Source: Methylomarinum vadi (lineage in GTDB: Bacteria > Pseudomonadota > Gammaproteobacteria > Methylococcales > Methylomonadaceae). From it: 64,000 nt of DNA. Of this stretch, positions 26,401-35,423 are shown one piece after another. The translations under genes were made by a program, and so were the position numbers. Where the stretch lies: NCBI RefSeq assembly GCF_000733935.1, contig NZ_JPON01000001.1, positions 3,732,623-3,796,622 of the forward strand, given 5' to 3'. The notes beneath the pieces were generated by a model. That model saw only the letters and a program-made list of their open reading frames with translations. It had not been told where the DNA came from and ran no database searches. Each line of letters opens with the position of its first letter. Within the stretch, counting starts at the first letter, position 1.

Positions 26401-27860
26401 AGCGGAGCGCTCCCTGAAATCAAGATGGTGGCCTGGGTAAACCAATCGGCCAGCGCGTTAGGAATCGCCAGGCCCAGCCACAGCACAATGGTGAGATGGA
26501 TCATGACCGGCCATAGATTGGCCTTGATCGCCTGCTGGCCGTCGGGACGGTCGCCGTAGACCATCGGTTGGATGTTGCGGAACAGTCCGGCGCAGGCGAT
26601 GCCGATACCCAAGAGCAGCAGCGGCGTGAGCCAGGGATAACTTTCCATCGTCGCCAGCAGCACCAGAAACTCGCTGGTGAACACACCGAACGGCGGAAAA
26701 CCGGCAATCGCCAGCGTGCCGATCAACAAGCCCCAGCCGACTTTCGGCTGGGTTCGGATCAGGCCGCGAATTTTTTCGATACGTTGCGTGCCGGCGATTT
26801 GCGCGGCATGGCCGACGGTGACGAAAATCGCCGATTTGGTCAGCGAATGCACGGTCATGTGCAGCAACGCGGCAAAGGTCGCGAACGGCGTGCCGATGCC
26901 GAAGGCGAACGTCATCATGCCCATGTGTTCGATCGAGGAATAACTGAACAGGCGTTTGATATCCTTTTGTCGATGCAGAAAGAACGCCGCGACCAGGAAC
27001 GACAACAGGCCGAAACCCATCATCTGCAAGCCGGCGATATTGCTGCCGGTGGCACCGTCGACCAGCATCTTGTTGCGCACGACCGCATACAGCGCGTCGT
27101 TCAGCAGCAGGCCCGACAAGACCGCCGACATCGGCGTCGGGCCCTCGGAATGGGCGTCCGGTAACCAGTTATGCAACGGTACCAGGCCGATCTTGGTGCC
27201 GTAGCCGACCAGCATGAAGACGAAGGCGATTTCCAGGATGTCCGGGCTCAGTCGCTCGGCATTGTCGAACAACACCGACCACATCAGGGAATTTTCCGTA
27301 TCGCCGATCTGCATCGCGGCGTAATACAGCAGGATGGTGCCAAACAAGGCCTGGGCGATGCCGACGCCGCACAGGATAAAGTATTTCCAGGCCGCCTCGA
27401 CCGATTCCGGGGTCCGATACAGACTGACCAGTAATACCGTCGCCAAGGTCGCCGCTTCCATCGCCACCCACAGGATGCCCATGTTATTGGTGGTCAGCAC
27501 CAGATACATCGCGAACATGAAGCCTTGGTACATCGAGTAATACAGTTTCAGTCGCGAGTCGGTCAATTTGCCCAACTGTTTTTCATGATCCATGTAAGGA
27601 TCGGAAAAAATCGCCGTGGTCAGGCCGACGAAGGCCGTCAATACGATCAGATAGACATTGAAGGAGTCGACGATAAAATACTGGCTGCTTGATAGCAATG
27701 TACCGGAATTAAAAACCTCTATCGCCAGCCACAACGACAAGAACAAGGCGATGCCGTTGAACCAGACGTTGTGCCGACCGATTTCCTCCTTATGCCCCAT
27801 CAGGGCGAAATACACAATGCCGCCGAACGACAGCAGAAGAATTAAATACGCCGCAATCAT
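26397..27860 (-). CDS. hyfF: Hydrogenase-4 component F-like antiporter subunit
   Basis: A 487-residue membrane protein of the NuoM/NuoN/Mrp antiporter family with about 14 hydrophobic segments. GTKIGLVPLHNWLPDAHSEGPTPMSAVLSG and LFSYSSIEHMGMMTFAFG contain the conserved Lys and His of proton-pumping subunits. It should form a proton or sodium channel of the complex. Its ATG overlaps the hyfE stop and its stop overlaps hyfG. Length and motifs are intact, so it is not degenerate. Confidence 0.9.
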   Translation of the reverse strand: MIAAYLILLLSFGGIVYFALMGHKEEIGRHNVWFNGIALFLSLWLAIEVFNSGTLLSSSQYFIVDSFNVYLIVLTAFVGLTTAIFSDPYMDHEKQLGKLTDSRLKLYYSMYQGFMFAMYLVLTTNNMGILWVAMEAATLATVLLVSLYRTPESVEAAWKYFILCGVGIAQALFGTILLYYAAMQIGDTENSLMWSVLFDNAERLSPDILEIAFVFMLVGYGTKIGLVPLHNWLPDAHSEGPTPMSAVLSGLLLNDALYAVVRNKMLVDGATGSNIAGLQMMGFGLLSFLVAAFFLHRQKDIKRLFSYSSIEHMGMMTFAFGIGTPFATFAALLHMTVHSLTKSAIFVTVGHAAQIAGTQRIEKIRGLIRTQPKVGWGLLIGTLAIAGFPPFGVFTSEFLVLLATMESYPWLTPLLLLGIGIACAGLFRNIQPMVYGDRPDGQQAIKANLWPVMIHLTIVLWLGLAIPNALADWFTQATILISGSAPL

Positions 27861-28534
27861 TCATCCACCTCGCTCAGACGGTTAAGACGGTCCACATCCA
27901 GCGAATCGATACTGCTGCTGATCTGCAGGAAAAAGATCCCAAACAGCACGGCGGCGACCAGCACGTCGAAGGCCACGCCTAGTTCCACCACCATTGGCAT
28001 GCCGCGGGTCGACACGATCGCGGCGAAGAACAGGCCGTTTTCGATCGACATGAAACCGACCACGTGGGCGATGGCCTGGCGATGCGAAATCATCAGCAGT
28101 AGGCCCAATAACACCACGGCCAGGCTCAAGGCCAGCGCGTTGAGCAAAATGATGGTGGAGTCGGCCAGTATCGGGTGCAGTACGTAATAACTGAAGATGA
28201 CCAGCGAGGCGCCGCCCAGCATGACGCTGGTTTTATTCTTCAATGCCTCGACATCGCGGTGCATTTTAAGCTTTAAAATGTGGCGGCTGAGCATCCAGGG
28301 AATAAACAGCACTTTCAGCACCAAAGTAATCACCGCGGAAATATACAGATGATGATTGCTGAAACTATAGGCCGCCAGCGCGGTCGCCAGCACCAGCAAT
28401 AAGCCCTGCAGGGCGAATACTACAACCAGCCTCAGCAGGCGGCCTTGGCCCAGCATGATGAAGGAGCACAATGTGATCAGGCCCGCCAACGACAGGATGA
28501 TTTGGGTATAGAGATCGATCTGTTCGATATTCAT
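27857..28534 (-). CDS. hyfE: Hydrogenase-4 component E-like membrane subunit
   Basis: The start at ATG 28534 overlaps the hyfC stop by one base (TAATG); a longer frame extends back but overlaps hyfC in another phase. The 225-residue product has about seven hydrophobic segments, including VLKVLFIPWMLSRHI and HVVGFMSIENGLFFAA, the latter with the conserved Glu-Asn of HyfE (NuoK-like). It lies between the interrupted hyfC and hyfF. Confidence 0.88.
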   Translation of the reverse strand: MNIEQIDLYTQIILSLAGLITLCSFIMLGQGRLLRLVVVFALQGLLLVLATALAAYSFSNHHLYISAVITLVLKVLFIPWMLSRHILKLKMHRDVEALKNKTSVMLGGASLVIFSYYVLHPILADSTIILLNALALSLAVVLLGLLLMISHRQAIAHVVGFMSIENGLFFAAIVSTRGMPMVVELGVAFDVLVAAVLFGIFFLQISSSIDSLDVDRLNRLSEVDE

Positions 28535-29335
28535 TAGCGCGAGGCCTCCAGAATGATATGGCTGAGCATGCCCAGCAAGCCCAATAGGTAGGCGAAACTG
28601 AGGTATTCCTGCACCCGGAACAGGCGCATCTTGGCAAACAATGTTTCCGACGTGGCCATCAAGACGGCCAGCAAGGCCAGCTTGGCGACGATCGCCATCA
28701 GGCCGTAGCCCAGGTCGGCCGGGGTCAACGTTTCGGCGATGCCCCATGGAAAGAAAAGATTGGCGATCAACACGCCGTACAGCATCAGTTTCAATTGGCT
28801 GGCCCATTCGATCAGCGCCAGGTGGCGGCCGCTGTATTCCAGAATCATCGCCTCGTGGATCATGGTCAATTCCAAATGGGTGGCGGGGTTGTCCACCGGG
28901 ATGCGTCCGCATTCGGCGATCGCCACCAGCACCAGCGCGAACAGGGCGAAGATAAAGGAAGGCCGCAATACCATGCCTTCGCCCAAAACATGCGCGATGG
29001 CATAAGACAGGTTGGTCGTCGAGGCGGTCATCGTCAGCGTGAAAATGGCCATCAGCATGGCCGGCTCGGCCAACGAGGAAATCGTCATTTCCCGCGACGA
29101 GCCCATGCCGCCGAAGGCGGTGCCGACATCGAGGCCGGCCAATGCCAGGAAAAAACGGGCGAAGGCAAAGAAGCCGACCAGCACGATCACGTCGGCGCCG
29201 GCGGCGGTCGGCAGGTCGACCGCGATCAACGGCACCACGGCCGCGGCCAGGATCGTCGCGGAAAAGATGATATAGGGCGAAATGACGAACAGCCAGGAAG
29301 CCTGTTTCGAAACGACCGGCTGTTTATGCGTTAAT

Positions 29336-29921
29336 TATCCATCATAAGGTTTAAACCACCGGCTTTAGCCGGTCAGCTTTAGCTGCGATAATTTGCCCAA
29401 GGAGGTGGCGATGGACTATAGATACGGCAGCCATACGGTTTACCAAATTGAGTATCATTTTGTTTGGGTTACGAAGTATCGTTATAAAGTGCTGAAGGAT
29501 GAAATAGCCGAACGAGTGAGAGACTTGGTGCGGCAGACATGCGAAGCCTTTGAGATACGGATTATCAAAGGTGTCGTGAGCAAAGATCATGTGCACATTT
29601 TGGTGAGTGCGCCGCCGACTATGGCCCCAAGCGAAATCATGAGGCGAATCAAGGGACGAACTTCGAGCTATCTGTTCGAAGAGTTCCCGCACTTGAAAAA
29701 GCGATATTGGGGTCGACATTTTTGAGCCCGCGGTTATTTTTGCGCCACAGTGGGGCAAATGACTGATGAGATGATAAAGCAATATTTGGAGCATCACTTT
29801 GAACCTAATCCAAACGATAATTTCAAGATGGAGCCCGACTAAGACGCGTCGTTTAGTCGACGCGTATCCGGACTTTCAGTCCGTTATTGGAACCCACCCG
29901 CTTGAGCGGGTGGTTGTTTAG
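29336..29921 (+). mobile_element. IS200/IS605-type element, copy 2
   Basis: Apparently identical to copy 1 (586 bp, TATCC to TTTAG, 5' flank GTTAAT). It is inserted in hyfC in the opposite orientation to that gene, and removing it restores the hyfC frame. Confidence 0.9.
29411..29842 (+). pseudogene. tnpA: IS200 TnpA with in-frame TGA, copy 2
   Basis: Same 143-codon frame as copy 1, with TGA at 29723-29725 in place of the conserved Trp codon and the catalytic Tyr after it. Confidence 0.85.
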
Positions 29922-30063
29922 TTGAGCAAGTCGCGGTAAGGCTGCAACAACGACGGCGCCTTGCGGTTCTGCAAATGGCATTTGCACCATTTCACCCAAC
30001 CGGCCAACAGCGGCGCCAGGGCGATAAACAACAGCGTTTGCAGGAAAGCGAGTATGACATTCA

Positions 30064-32175
30064 TCAGCTGATAACCCAAAGCAGAAAGATTAAGGTGGCG
30101 AACGAATAGGCCAGATAGGTTCGGATATTGCCGGTTTGGATGCGGCCGATCAGCCGGGCCGAGCGGTTGACGCCGCGCTCGATCGGCTGGTACAGCTTGG
30201 GCCAGCTGTGGTCCTCGATATGCAGTTGATAATGGATATCGGTGACCTGCAACGGCATGCCGCCGGCCTGTCGGTCGATGATTTCATCCTGCCGCCAGGC
30301 CTTGGCGAAGATGCGGCGGAACGGCATCGTGAAGGCGCTGCTGCTGTATTGCATGCGCGCGGTCACCCCGCCGAAACCGCAATCCCAGGTCTCCGATTCG
30401 CGGAAGGCCATGGCGGGGTCGCGGCGCAGATAGCGAAAGCTGATGCCGCCGGCGATCAATACCCCGACCAACACGAATGGCGCCGAATACGACGCTTGTT
30501 CGGCGCTGACCGGGGCCAGCCACAGCCAGTCGGCCGCGTCGTTGTTCGGTAGCGTGTGTCCCAGTAATTGCAGATTGATCGAGTCGAGCAAATCGATGAT
30601 CAGCGCCGGAAAGACGCCGAACAGGAAACATAAGCCAGCCAACAGAGACAGGCCGGCCAGCATGCCCTTATCGCCGCATTCGTTGGCCTTGGCGCTGTGG
30701 GCGGAACGCGCCTGACCTAAAAATACGATGCCGTAAAGATTGACGAAACAAGCCGCCGCCAGCGCCGCGGTCAAGGCCAATGCGGCGGCGGCGACCGGGA
30801 TCAGGCTGCGCAGCACGCCGCTATCGAGCACGTCGACCTGCAGGGCGGTCTGAAACGCCAGCCATTCCGAGACGAAGCCGTTGAACAAGGGCAGGGAGGA
30901 AATGCTCATGCAGGCGATCAATAGCAGCTTGCTGGTGTGCGGCATGCGTTTGATCAAGCCGCCCATGACATCGATGTCCAGGTCATGCACCTGGTGCTGG
31001 ATGATGCCTGCGCCGAGAAACAGCAGATTCTTGAACAGGGCATGGTTAAAGGCGTGCAGCAAGGCCGCCACCAATCCCAGGGCCGCCAGTTGCGGATGGC
31101 CGTTGGCCAGAAAAATCATCGCCAGCCCCAGCACCATGAAGATAATGCCGATGTTCTCCACCGAACTATAGGCCAACAGGCGTTTCAGGTTCGATTGCAT
31201 CAGCGCGTAAAGAATGCCGGCCAAGGCGGACAGTGCGCCCAGAATCATCAACACCACGCCCCATTGCCATTGAATATCGCCGAGCAGATCGAAACTGAAA
31301 CGAACCAAGCCATAGAGAGCGACTTTCAGCATCACGCCGCTCATCAAGGCGGAAATATGCGACGGCGCCACCGGATGGGCTTCCGGCAGCCAAACATGGA
31401 TAGGCACCAGGCCGGCCTTCATGCCGAAACCGAGCAGGGCCAACACGAAGGCGATGCTGGTCCAAGTGGCGGACAGGTTGGCTTGTCTTAGCGCGTCGAA
31501 GGTAAAGCCGTCGGCGAAGGCGGCCAGCACGCCGAAGGCCAGGATAATCATGATCGCGCCGACTTCGGCCATGATCAGATAGAGAAAGGCGGCGCGGCGG
31601 TTGGCGGAATTTTCGTGTTGAAACGCCACCAGAAAATAACTGGCGACCGACATCAACTCCCAGGCGATCATGAAAAAGAAGGCGTCGTCGGCCAACAGCA
31701 CCAACAACATGCCGGCGATGAACAGGCCGCTGAACAAACCTAGCGCAGCGAAAGGGTGGGCCTGTTCGTCGTTGTTCTTGACATAACCGGGGCCGTAGGC
31801 ACTGACGGCCAGTACGGCAATTCCTATGATCAGATAAAATAAACCGGACAGACTATCGAAGCGCACATGCCAGGGCAGCCAGGGCAGGCCGAGGCTGAGC
31901 CGGTCGGTGACGGCGGCTTGGGTTAGCATGACCGTAAGACCGGCCAGGATCGCGAACACGGCGCCGATTCCCAGCAGTATGAACGAGCCCAGCCGTATTC
32001 GATCAGGATATCTGTCCGCCTCCAACCAGCCTTCCATTCGGCGTAGCGTTTCCGGTCGTCTGGCGCAACAAGCCTGGGCCAGGCTCAAGACCTTGTCGCG
32101 TTGGCGCAGCAACAAGGCCAGCAAGCCCGACAGCAGGCTAAACAGTACAGCCGCATAGGCCAGCAATAGAATCAT
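30064..32175 (-). CDS. hyfB: Hydrogenase-4 component B-like antiporter subunit
   Basis: A 703-residue membrane protein of the NuoL/MrpA family with about 16 hydrophobic segments. GFGMKAGLVPIHVWLPEAHPVAPSHISALMSGVMLK and LLAYSSVENIGIIFMVLG carry the usual Lys, Glu and His of the proton path. The C-terminal soluble part (MAFRESETWDCGFGGVTARMQYSSSAFTMPFRRIF) is typical of HyfB/HycC. It is first in the hyf-like operon; its stop overlaps the hyfC start (TGATG). Upstream, 32176-32400 holds the presumed promoter and a palindromic repeat. Confidence 0.92.
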   Translation of the reverse strand: MILLLAYAAVLFSLLSGLLALLLRQRDKVLSLAQACCARRPETLRRMEGWLEADRYPDRIRLGSFILLGIGAVFAILAGLTVMLTQAAVTDRLSLGLPWLPWHVRFDSLSGLFYLIIGIAVLAVSAYGPGYVKNNDEQAHPFAALGLFSGLFIAGMLLVLLADDAFFFMIAWELMSVASYFLVAFQHENSANRRAAFLYLIMAEVGAIMIILAFGVLAAFADGFTFDALRQANLSATWTSIAFVLALLGFGMKAGLVPIHVWLPEAHPVAPSHISALMSGVMLKVALYGLVRFSFDLLGDIQWQWGVVLMILGALSALAGILYALMQSNLKRLLAYSSVENIGIIFMVLGLAMIFLANGHPQLAALGLVAALLHAFNHALFKNLLFLGAGIIQHQVHDLDIDVMGGLIKRMPHTSKLLLIACMSISSLPLFNGFVSEWLAFQTALQVDVLDSGVLRSLIPVAAAALALTAALAAACFVNLYGIVFLGQARSAHSAKANECGDKGMLAGLSLLAGLCFLFGVFPALIIDLLDSINLQLLGHTLPNNDAADWLWLAPVSAEQASYSAPFVLVGVLIAGGISFRYLRRDPAMAFRESETWDCGFGGVTARMQYSSSAFTMPFRRIFAKAWRQDEIIDRQAGGMPLQVTDIHYQLHIEDHSWPKLYQPIERGVNRSARLIGRIQTGNIRTYLAYSFATLIFLLWVIS

Positions 32176-32311
32176 AATGGTGTCCGTAAGATTTGAAGTA
32201 GGTATTCATCGTTTATACACTCCGGTGTGGGAATGCAAAAAAGGACGATTAGCGTCCCGTGCCTCTGTGGAATGGCGCTGAGGTTTATGCTAACAATAAC
32301 TTCCCGATATA

Positions 32312-32334
32312 GTTCCCACGCAGAGCGCGGGAAC
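32312..32334. repeat. REP-like palindrome
   Basis: GTTCCC-ACGCAGAGCGC-GGGAAC forms a stem of 6 bp extended by G-C pairs. This is the widespread 'GTTCCCACGC...GCGTGGGAAC' type of intergenic repeat. A related partial copy (GCCTCTGTGGAATGGC) lies at about 32260-32276. Confidence 0.6.
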
Positions 32335-32400
32335 GATAGTGCAAAGACGTTACGCAAATGCTTGATTTCGCAATCGCTTGGTCCAAACCAAAGGTTGCTC

Positions 32401-34080
32401 TTAGCTATAAGAACGGCCGTTACGGCGCTCGTCCTCGGTCATCAGACGCGCCGCCAGTGCATGGTTGGAGAACGTGTGAATGGGCTCGCCGATTTGCTTG
32501 CAGTAGCCGCCATGGCTTTCGTAATCATGCATGAAATCATGCAGATATTCCATCACGGTATGGTCGATCAGATAACCGTTGGTTAAGTTGATCGTGATGT
32601 GTTTGCCTTTAGGAAGGTTGTCCATGGCTTTTTTCAGCGGGAGAAAGTTGGTGAACAGGGCGGAGCCGTGCAATTTCACGATATATTCCTCGCCGCTTTC
32701 GCTAACGGTGAAATGGATTTTGAACAAATTGGACCACCAGACACCGCGCATAATGTGGACGAGTAATTTGACCACGATGCCGATCGCAACCCCGATCAAC
32801 AGATCGGTCGCCAGCACGCCGACGATCGTGACGCAAAACATGAAAAACTGTTCCGTGCCCACTTTCAATACCTTGCTGAATTCTTTAGGCGAGGCCAGAC
32901 GGAAACCCGTATAAACCAGTAGTGCGGCGAGGGCCGCCAACGGAATACTGTGTATCACCTGAGGAAACAGCACGACGAACAACAGCATCAGCGAGCCATG
33001 AAAGAAATTGGCCCAGCCGGTTTTGGCGCCGTTATTGATATTGGCCGAACTCCGGACGATTTCCGAAATCATCGCCGACCCGCCGATCAAGCCGGACAGG
33101 GCGTTACCTGCGCCGATCGCGGCCAGATCCTTGTCCAGATTGGAATGGCGTTTATAAGGGTCGAGTTTGTCTACCGCCACGGTGCTGAGTACGCTTTCCA
33201 GACTGCCTACCAGACAGATGCTGACGACAGCTACCCAGAATTCCACGGTAAAAAATTTGCCGAAGTCGGGCAGATGAAAACTGGACATAAAGTGATTGGA
33301 AATCGCAACCAAATAGCTCGGTCCGACCTGGCCGTCGTGCAACGTATTCCTGGTCAACATTTCCAGTTGTTGGGGCAGGTGGAAAATATGCTGGTGTTGC
33401 AGATCGAAATAAGTGCCCAGGCCGATGCCCAGCAAGACGACCAAGATCGGCGCCGGAATTTTCTTTAGCCACGGATGGCTGAGGCGGTTCCATAAAATCA
33501 AAAGCAACAGGCCGAAGATGCCGATGACGCCGATTTCCGCGTTCATATTCAAAAAGCTGTGAGGGATCTGCGCCATGGTCGAGAACAGACTGCCGGATTC
33601 CGGCGTTACCCCCAGCATGACATGGACTTGCTTGGTCATAATGATGATGCCGATCGCGGTCAACATGCCATGCACCACCGATGTCGGGAAAAACGAACTG
33701 AGCGTTCCGACCTTGAAATACCCCATGATCAATTGCAGCACGCCGGCGACGACGATGGCGGCCAGGGTATAGTAATAACCTGCGGTCGGGTCGCCTTCGC
33801 CCAATGTGGTAACGGCATCCAATATCACGACGATCAGGCCGGCGGCGGGACCTGTGATCGTGACGAACGAGCCGTTGACTCTGGATACGAACATGCCGCC
33901 GACGATGGCGCTGATGATGCCGGCCATCGGCGGCAGGCCGGACGCCATCGCGATACCCAAACACAAAGGAAGGGCGATCAAAAATATCTGGAACCCGGAA
34001 AGCAGGTCATCACGCCAGTGTTTTTTCAAACCGGCCAGGCCGGTGAGTGACAGAGAGCTTGTTACGGATGAATTATTCAC
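32401..34080 (-). CDS. SulP-family anion transporter with STAS domain
   Basis: A GTG at 34080 is preferred over an upstream ATG (34116) that has no ribosome site, although GGGAAAGAG is close to the GTG. The product is about 559 residues. The SulP core (about 30-430) begins DDLLSGFQIFLIALPLCLGIAMASG and includes ITGPAAGLIVVI and the SLESVLSTVAVDKLDP motif. A C-terminal STAS domain (about 460-559) follows. Members move sulfate, bicarbonate or related anions, often with Na+. The sequence resembles the BicA-like bicarbonate group more than sulfate permeases, but substrate is inferred. It is monocistronic, between the hyf operon and a CDF gene. A perfect 13-bp-arm palindrome lies 120 bp upstream. 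Confidence 0.85.
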   Translation of the reverse strand: MNNSSVTSSLSLTGLAGLKKHWRDDLLSGFQIFLIALPLCLGIAMASGLPPMAGIISAIVGGMFVSRVNGSFVTITGPAAGLIVVILDAVTTLGEGDPTAGYYYTLAAIVVAGVLQLIMGYFKVGTLSSFFPTSVVHGMLTAIGIIIMTKQVHVMLGVTPESGSLFSTMAQIPHSFLNMNAEIGVIGIFGLLLLILWNRLSHPWLKKIPAPILVVLLGIGLGTYFDLQHQHIFHLPQQLEMLTRNTLHDGQVGPSYLVAISNHFMSSFHLPDFGKFFTVEFWVAVVSICLVGSLESVLSTVAVDKLDPYKRHSNLDKDLAAIGAGNALSGLIGGSAMISEIVRSSANINNGAKTGWANFFHGSLMLLFVVLFPQVIHSIPLAALAALLVYTGFRLASPKEFSKVLKVGTEQFFMFCVTIVGVLATDLLIGVAIGIVVKLLVHIMRGVWWSNLFKIHFTVSESGEEYIVKLHGSALFTNFLPLKKAMDNLPKGKHITINLTNGYLIDHTVMEYLHDFMHDYESHGGYCKQIGEPIHTFSNHALAARLMTEDERRNGRSYS

Positions 34081-34200
34081 GATCTCTTTCCCATAAGTTA
34101 CTAACCTTAGATACATCTGCAAGGGTTGTGCCAATAGGAGGGAGATTTTTAACCTATTGATTATGTGAATTTTGTAAAGTTGGTATGAGAAGACAGGCGT

Positions 34201-34231
34201 GGTTCATATCCACAAATGGTGGATATGAACC
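34201..34231. promoter_or_regulatory. Perfect palindrome upstream of the SulP gene
   Basis: GGTTCATATCCAC (34201-34213) and GTGGATATGAACC (34219-34231) are perfect inverted arms around AAATG. A third, degenerate half (GGTGGTTGATATAAACC) follows at about 34240. No T tract is seen on either side, so it looks more like an operator than a terminator. The regulator is unknown. Confidence 0.5.
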
Positions 34232-34375
34232 GAAATAGGGTGGTTGATATAAACCAATAGGTGCGGTTGTGCGAAAAACAAGTAGCGCTTACTAAGTGCC
34301 AGCGTGTCCGTCAAAATCATTCTGCGGATTCGAGGTTATCAAAAAACCGCAATTCCGGGTAATTTGGAGCGAAAA

Positions 34376-35278
34376 TCAATCGGCATTATCGATTTCGAAG
34401 AACACCCATTTAACCCTGTTGTGGGTTTGCTTGATTTGCCGTTCGATGGCGTTGATCTCCCGTACCGCCTCCTGCACCTTCAGGTCGCCCTGCAGTTCGG
34501 CCTTGATCGCCACCATGACATTGTTGCCATGGTTGATGGCCCACAGGTTCAGAACCTTTGCGACGCTGGGATGGGTTTCCAGATAGCGTTGGATTTCTTG
34601 TCTGATGGTTTCATCGCTTTCGCCGAGCAGTAAGGAATGCACTTCCTTCCCGACTAAGATAGCGACGGCGATCAGCAACAGCCCGATCAGCATCGAGCCG
34701 GCCGCGTCGAAGCCGGTGTTGCCGGTGAGCAGGGCCAGGCTGAGCATGACCAAGGCGATGACGAGCCCGGTCAATGCCGCCAAGTCCTCGCCGACGACTA
34801 CCATCAGTTCGCTGGAATGGGTTTCCCGGAACCATCGCCACAGGCTGCGCTCGCCTTGTTCCGGCGCCATGGCCGTCAACGCGCCTTTCAATGAAAAGTA
34901 TTCCAGCCCCGAGGCGATCAACAAAATGGCGACGGCGATGCCGGCATTCTCCAGCTCATGCGGATTGGTATAGCGTTGCCAGCCCTCATAGACGGAAAAC
35001 ACGCCGCCGACCGAAAACAACGTGAACGCGACCATCATCGACCAGATATAGGATTCCCGGCCATATCCCATCGGATGTTTCGCCGTCGCCTGTTTTTGCG
35101 AGCGTTTCATGCCGACGAACAACATCACCTGGTTGCCGCAATCGGCAAAGGAATGAATGGCCTCGGCCAACAACGAACCGGAACCGGTCCAGAGCGCGGC
35201 AAAGGTCTTGGCGATGGCAATGCCCAGATTGGCGGAGAACGCGTAGGTAACGGCCTTCAGAGAGCTGGAATGTGACAT
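34376..35278 (-). CDS. Cation diffusion facilitator (CDF) transporter
   Basis: A 300-residue protein with six hydrophobic segments and a C-terminal cytosolic domain (about 205-300). HSFADCGNQ (about residues 42-50) carries the helix-2 His/Asp metal site, and a second site lies in VVVGEDLAALTGL. CDF proteins exchange divalent cations (Zn2+, Cd2+, Co2+, Fe2+ or Mn2+) for protons. His-rich loops that would point to zinc are absent. It reads toward the SulP gene, with a 295-bp non-coding gap that holds the palindrome at 34201. It is probably a single-gene unit. Confidence 0.85.
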   Translation of the reverse strand: MSHSSSLKAVTYAFSANLGIAIAKTFAALWTGSGSLLAEAIHSFADCGNQVMLFVGMKRSQKQATAKHPMGYGRESYIWSMMVAFTLFSVGGVFSVYEGWQRYTNPHELENAGIAVAILLIASGLEYFSLKGALTAMAPEQGERSLWRWFRETHSSELMVVVGEDLAALTGLVIALVMLSLALLTGNTGFDAAGSMLIGLLLIAVAILVGKEVHSLLLGESDETIRQEIQRYLETHPSVAKVLNLWAINHGNNVMVAIKAELQGDLKVQEAVREINAIERQIKQTHNRVKWVFFEIDNAD

Positions 35279-35423
35279 GAAGTTGTTCGGATGATTGACT
35301 GAGCGTTGATTTAGGTATTAGACAATGAATTGCTTGGTTGAATAACTATAGACATATTCTGACTACCCATCAAAAATATAGTCATCGCATCAAAATTCGC
35401 CACATTGACACCTTCTCCTTTCG

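Larger units (their letters stand above)
28534..30064 (-). pseudogene. hyfC: Hydrogenase-4 component C-like (NuoH family), interrupted by IS200
   Basis: The gene is in two parts: 29922-30064 (start, with flanking base) and 28534-29335, separated by IS200 copy 2 (29336-29921). Joining the parts gives M-N-V-I-L-A-F-L-Q...LLQPYRDLLK then LTHKQPVVSKQASWLFVISPY, a continuous frame of about 315 residues. This is the NuoH/HycD-HyfC family (QPYRDL-K-L and ECGRIPVDNPATHLELTMIHEAMILEYSG are typical). The split falls within the Lys codon of LLK. HyfC anchors the hydrophilic arm to the antiporters, so the complex is probably broken in this strain. Restart at ATG 29238 would drop the first helices. All sister genes are intact, so the insertion is likely recent. 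Confidence 0.85.
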
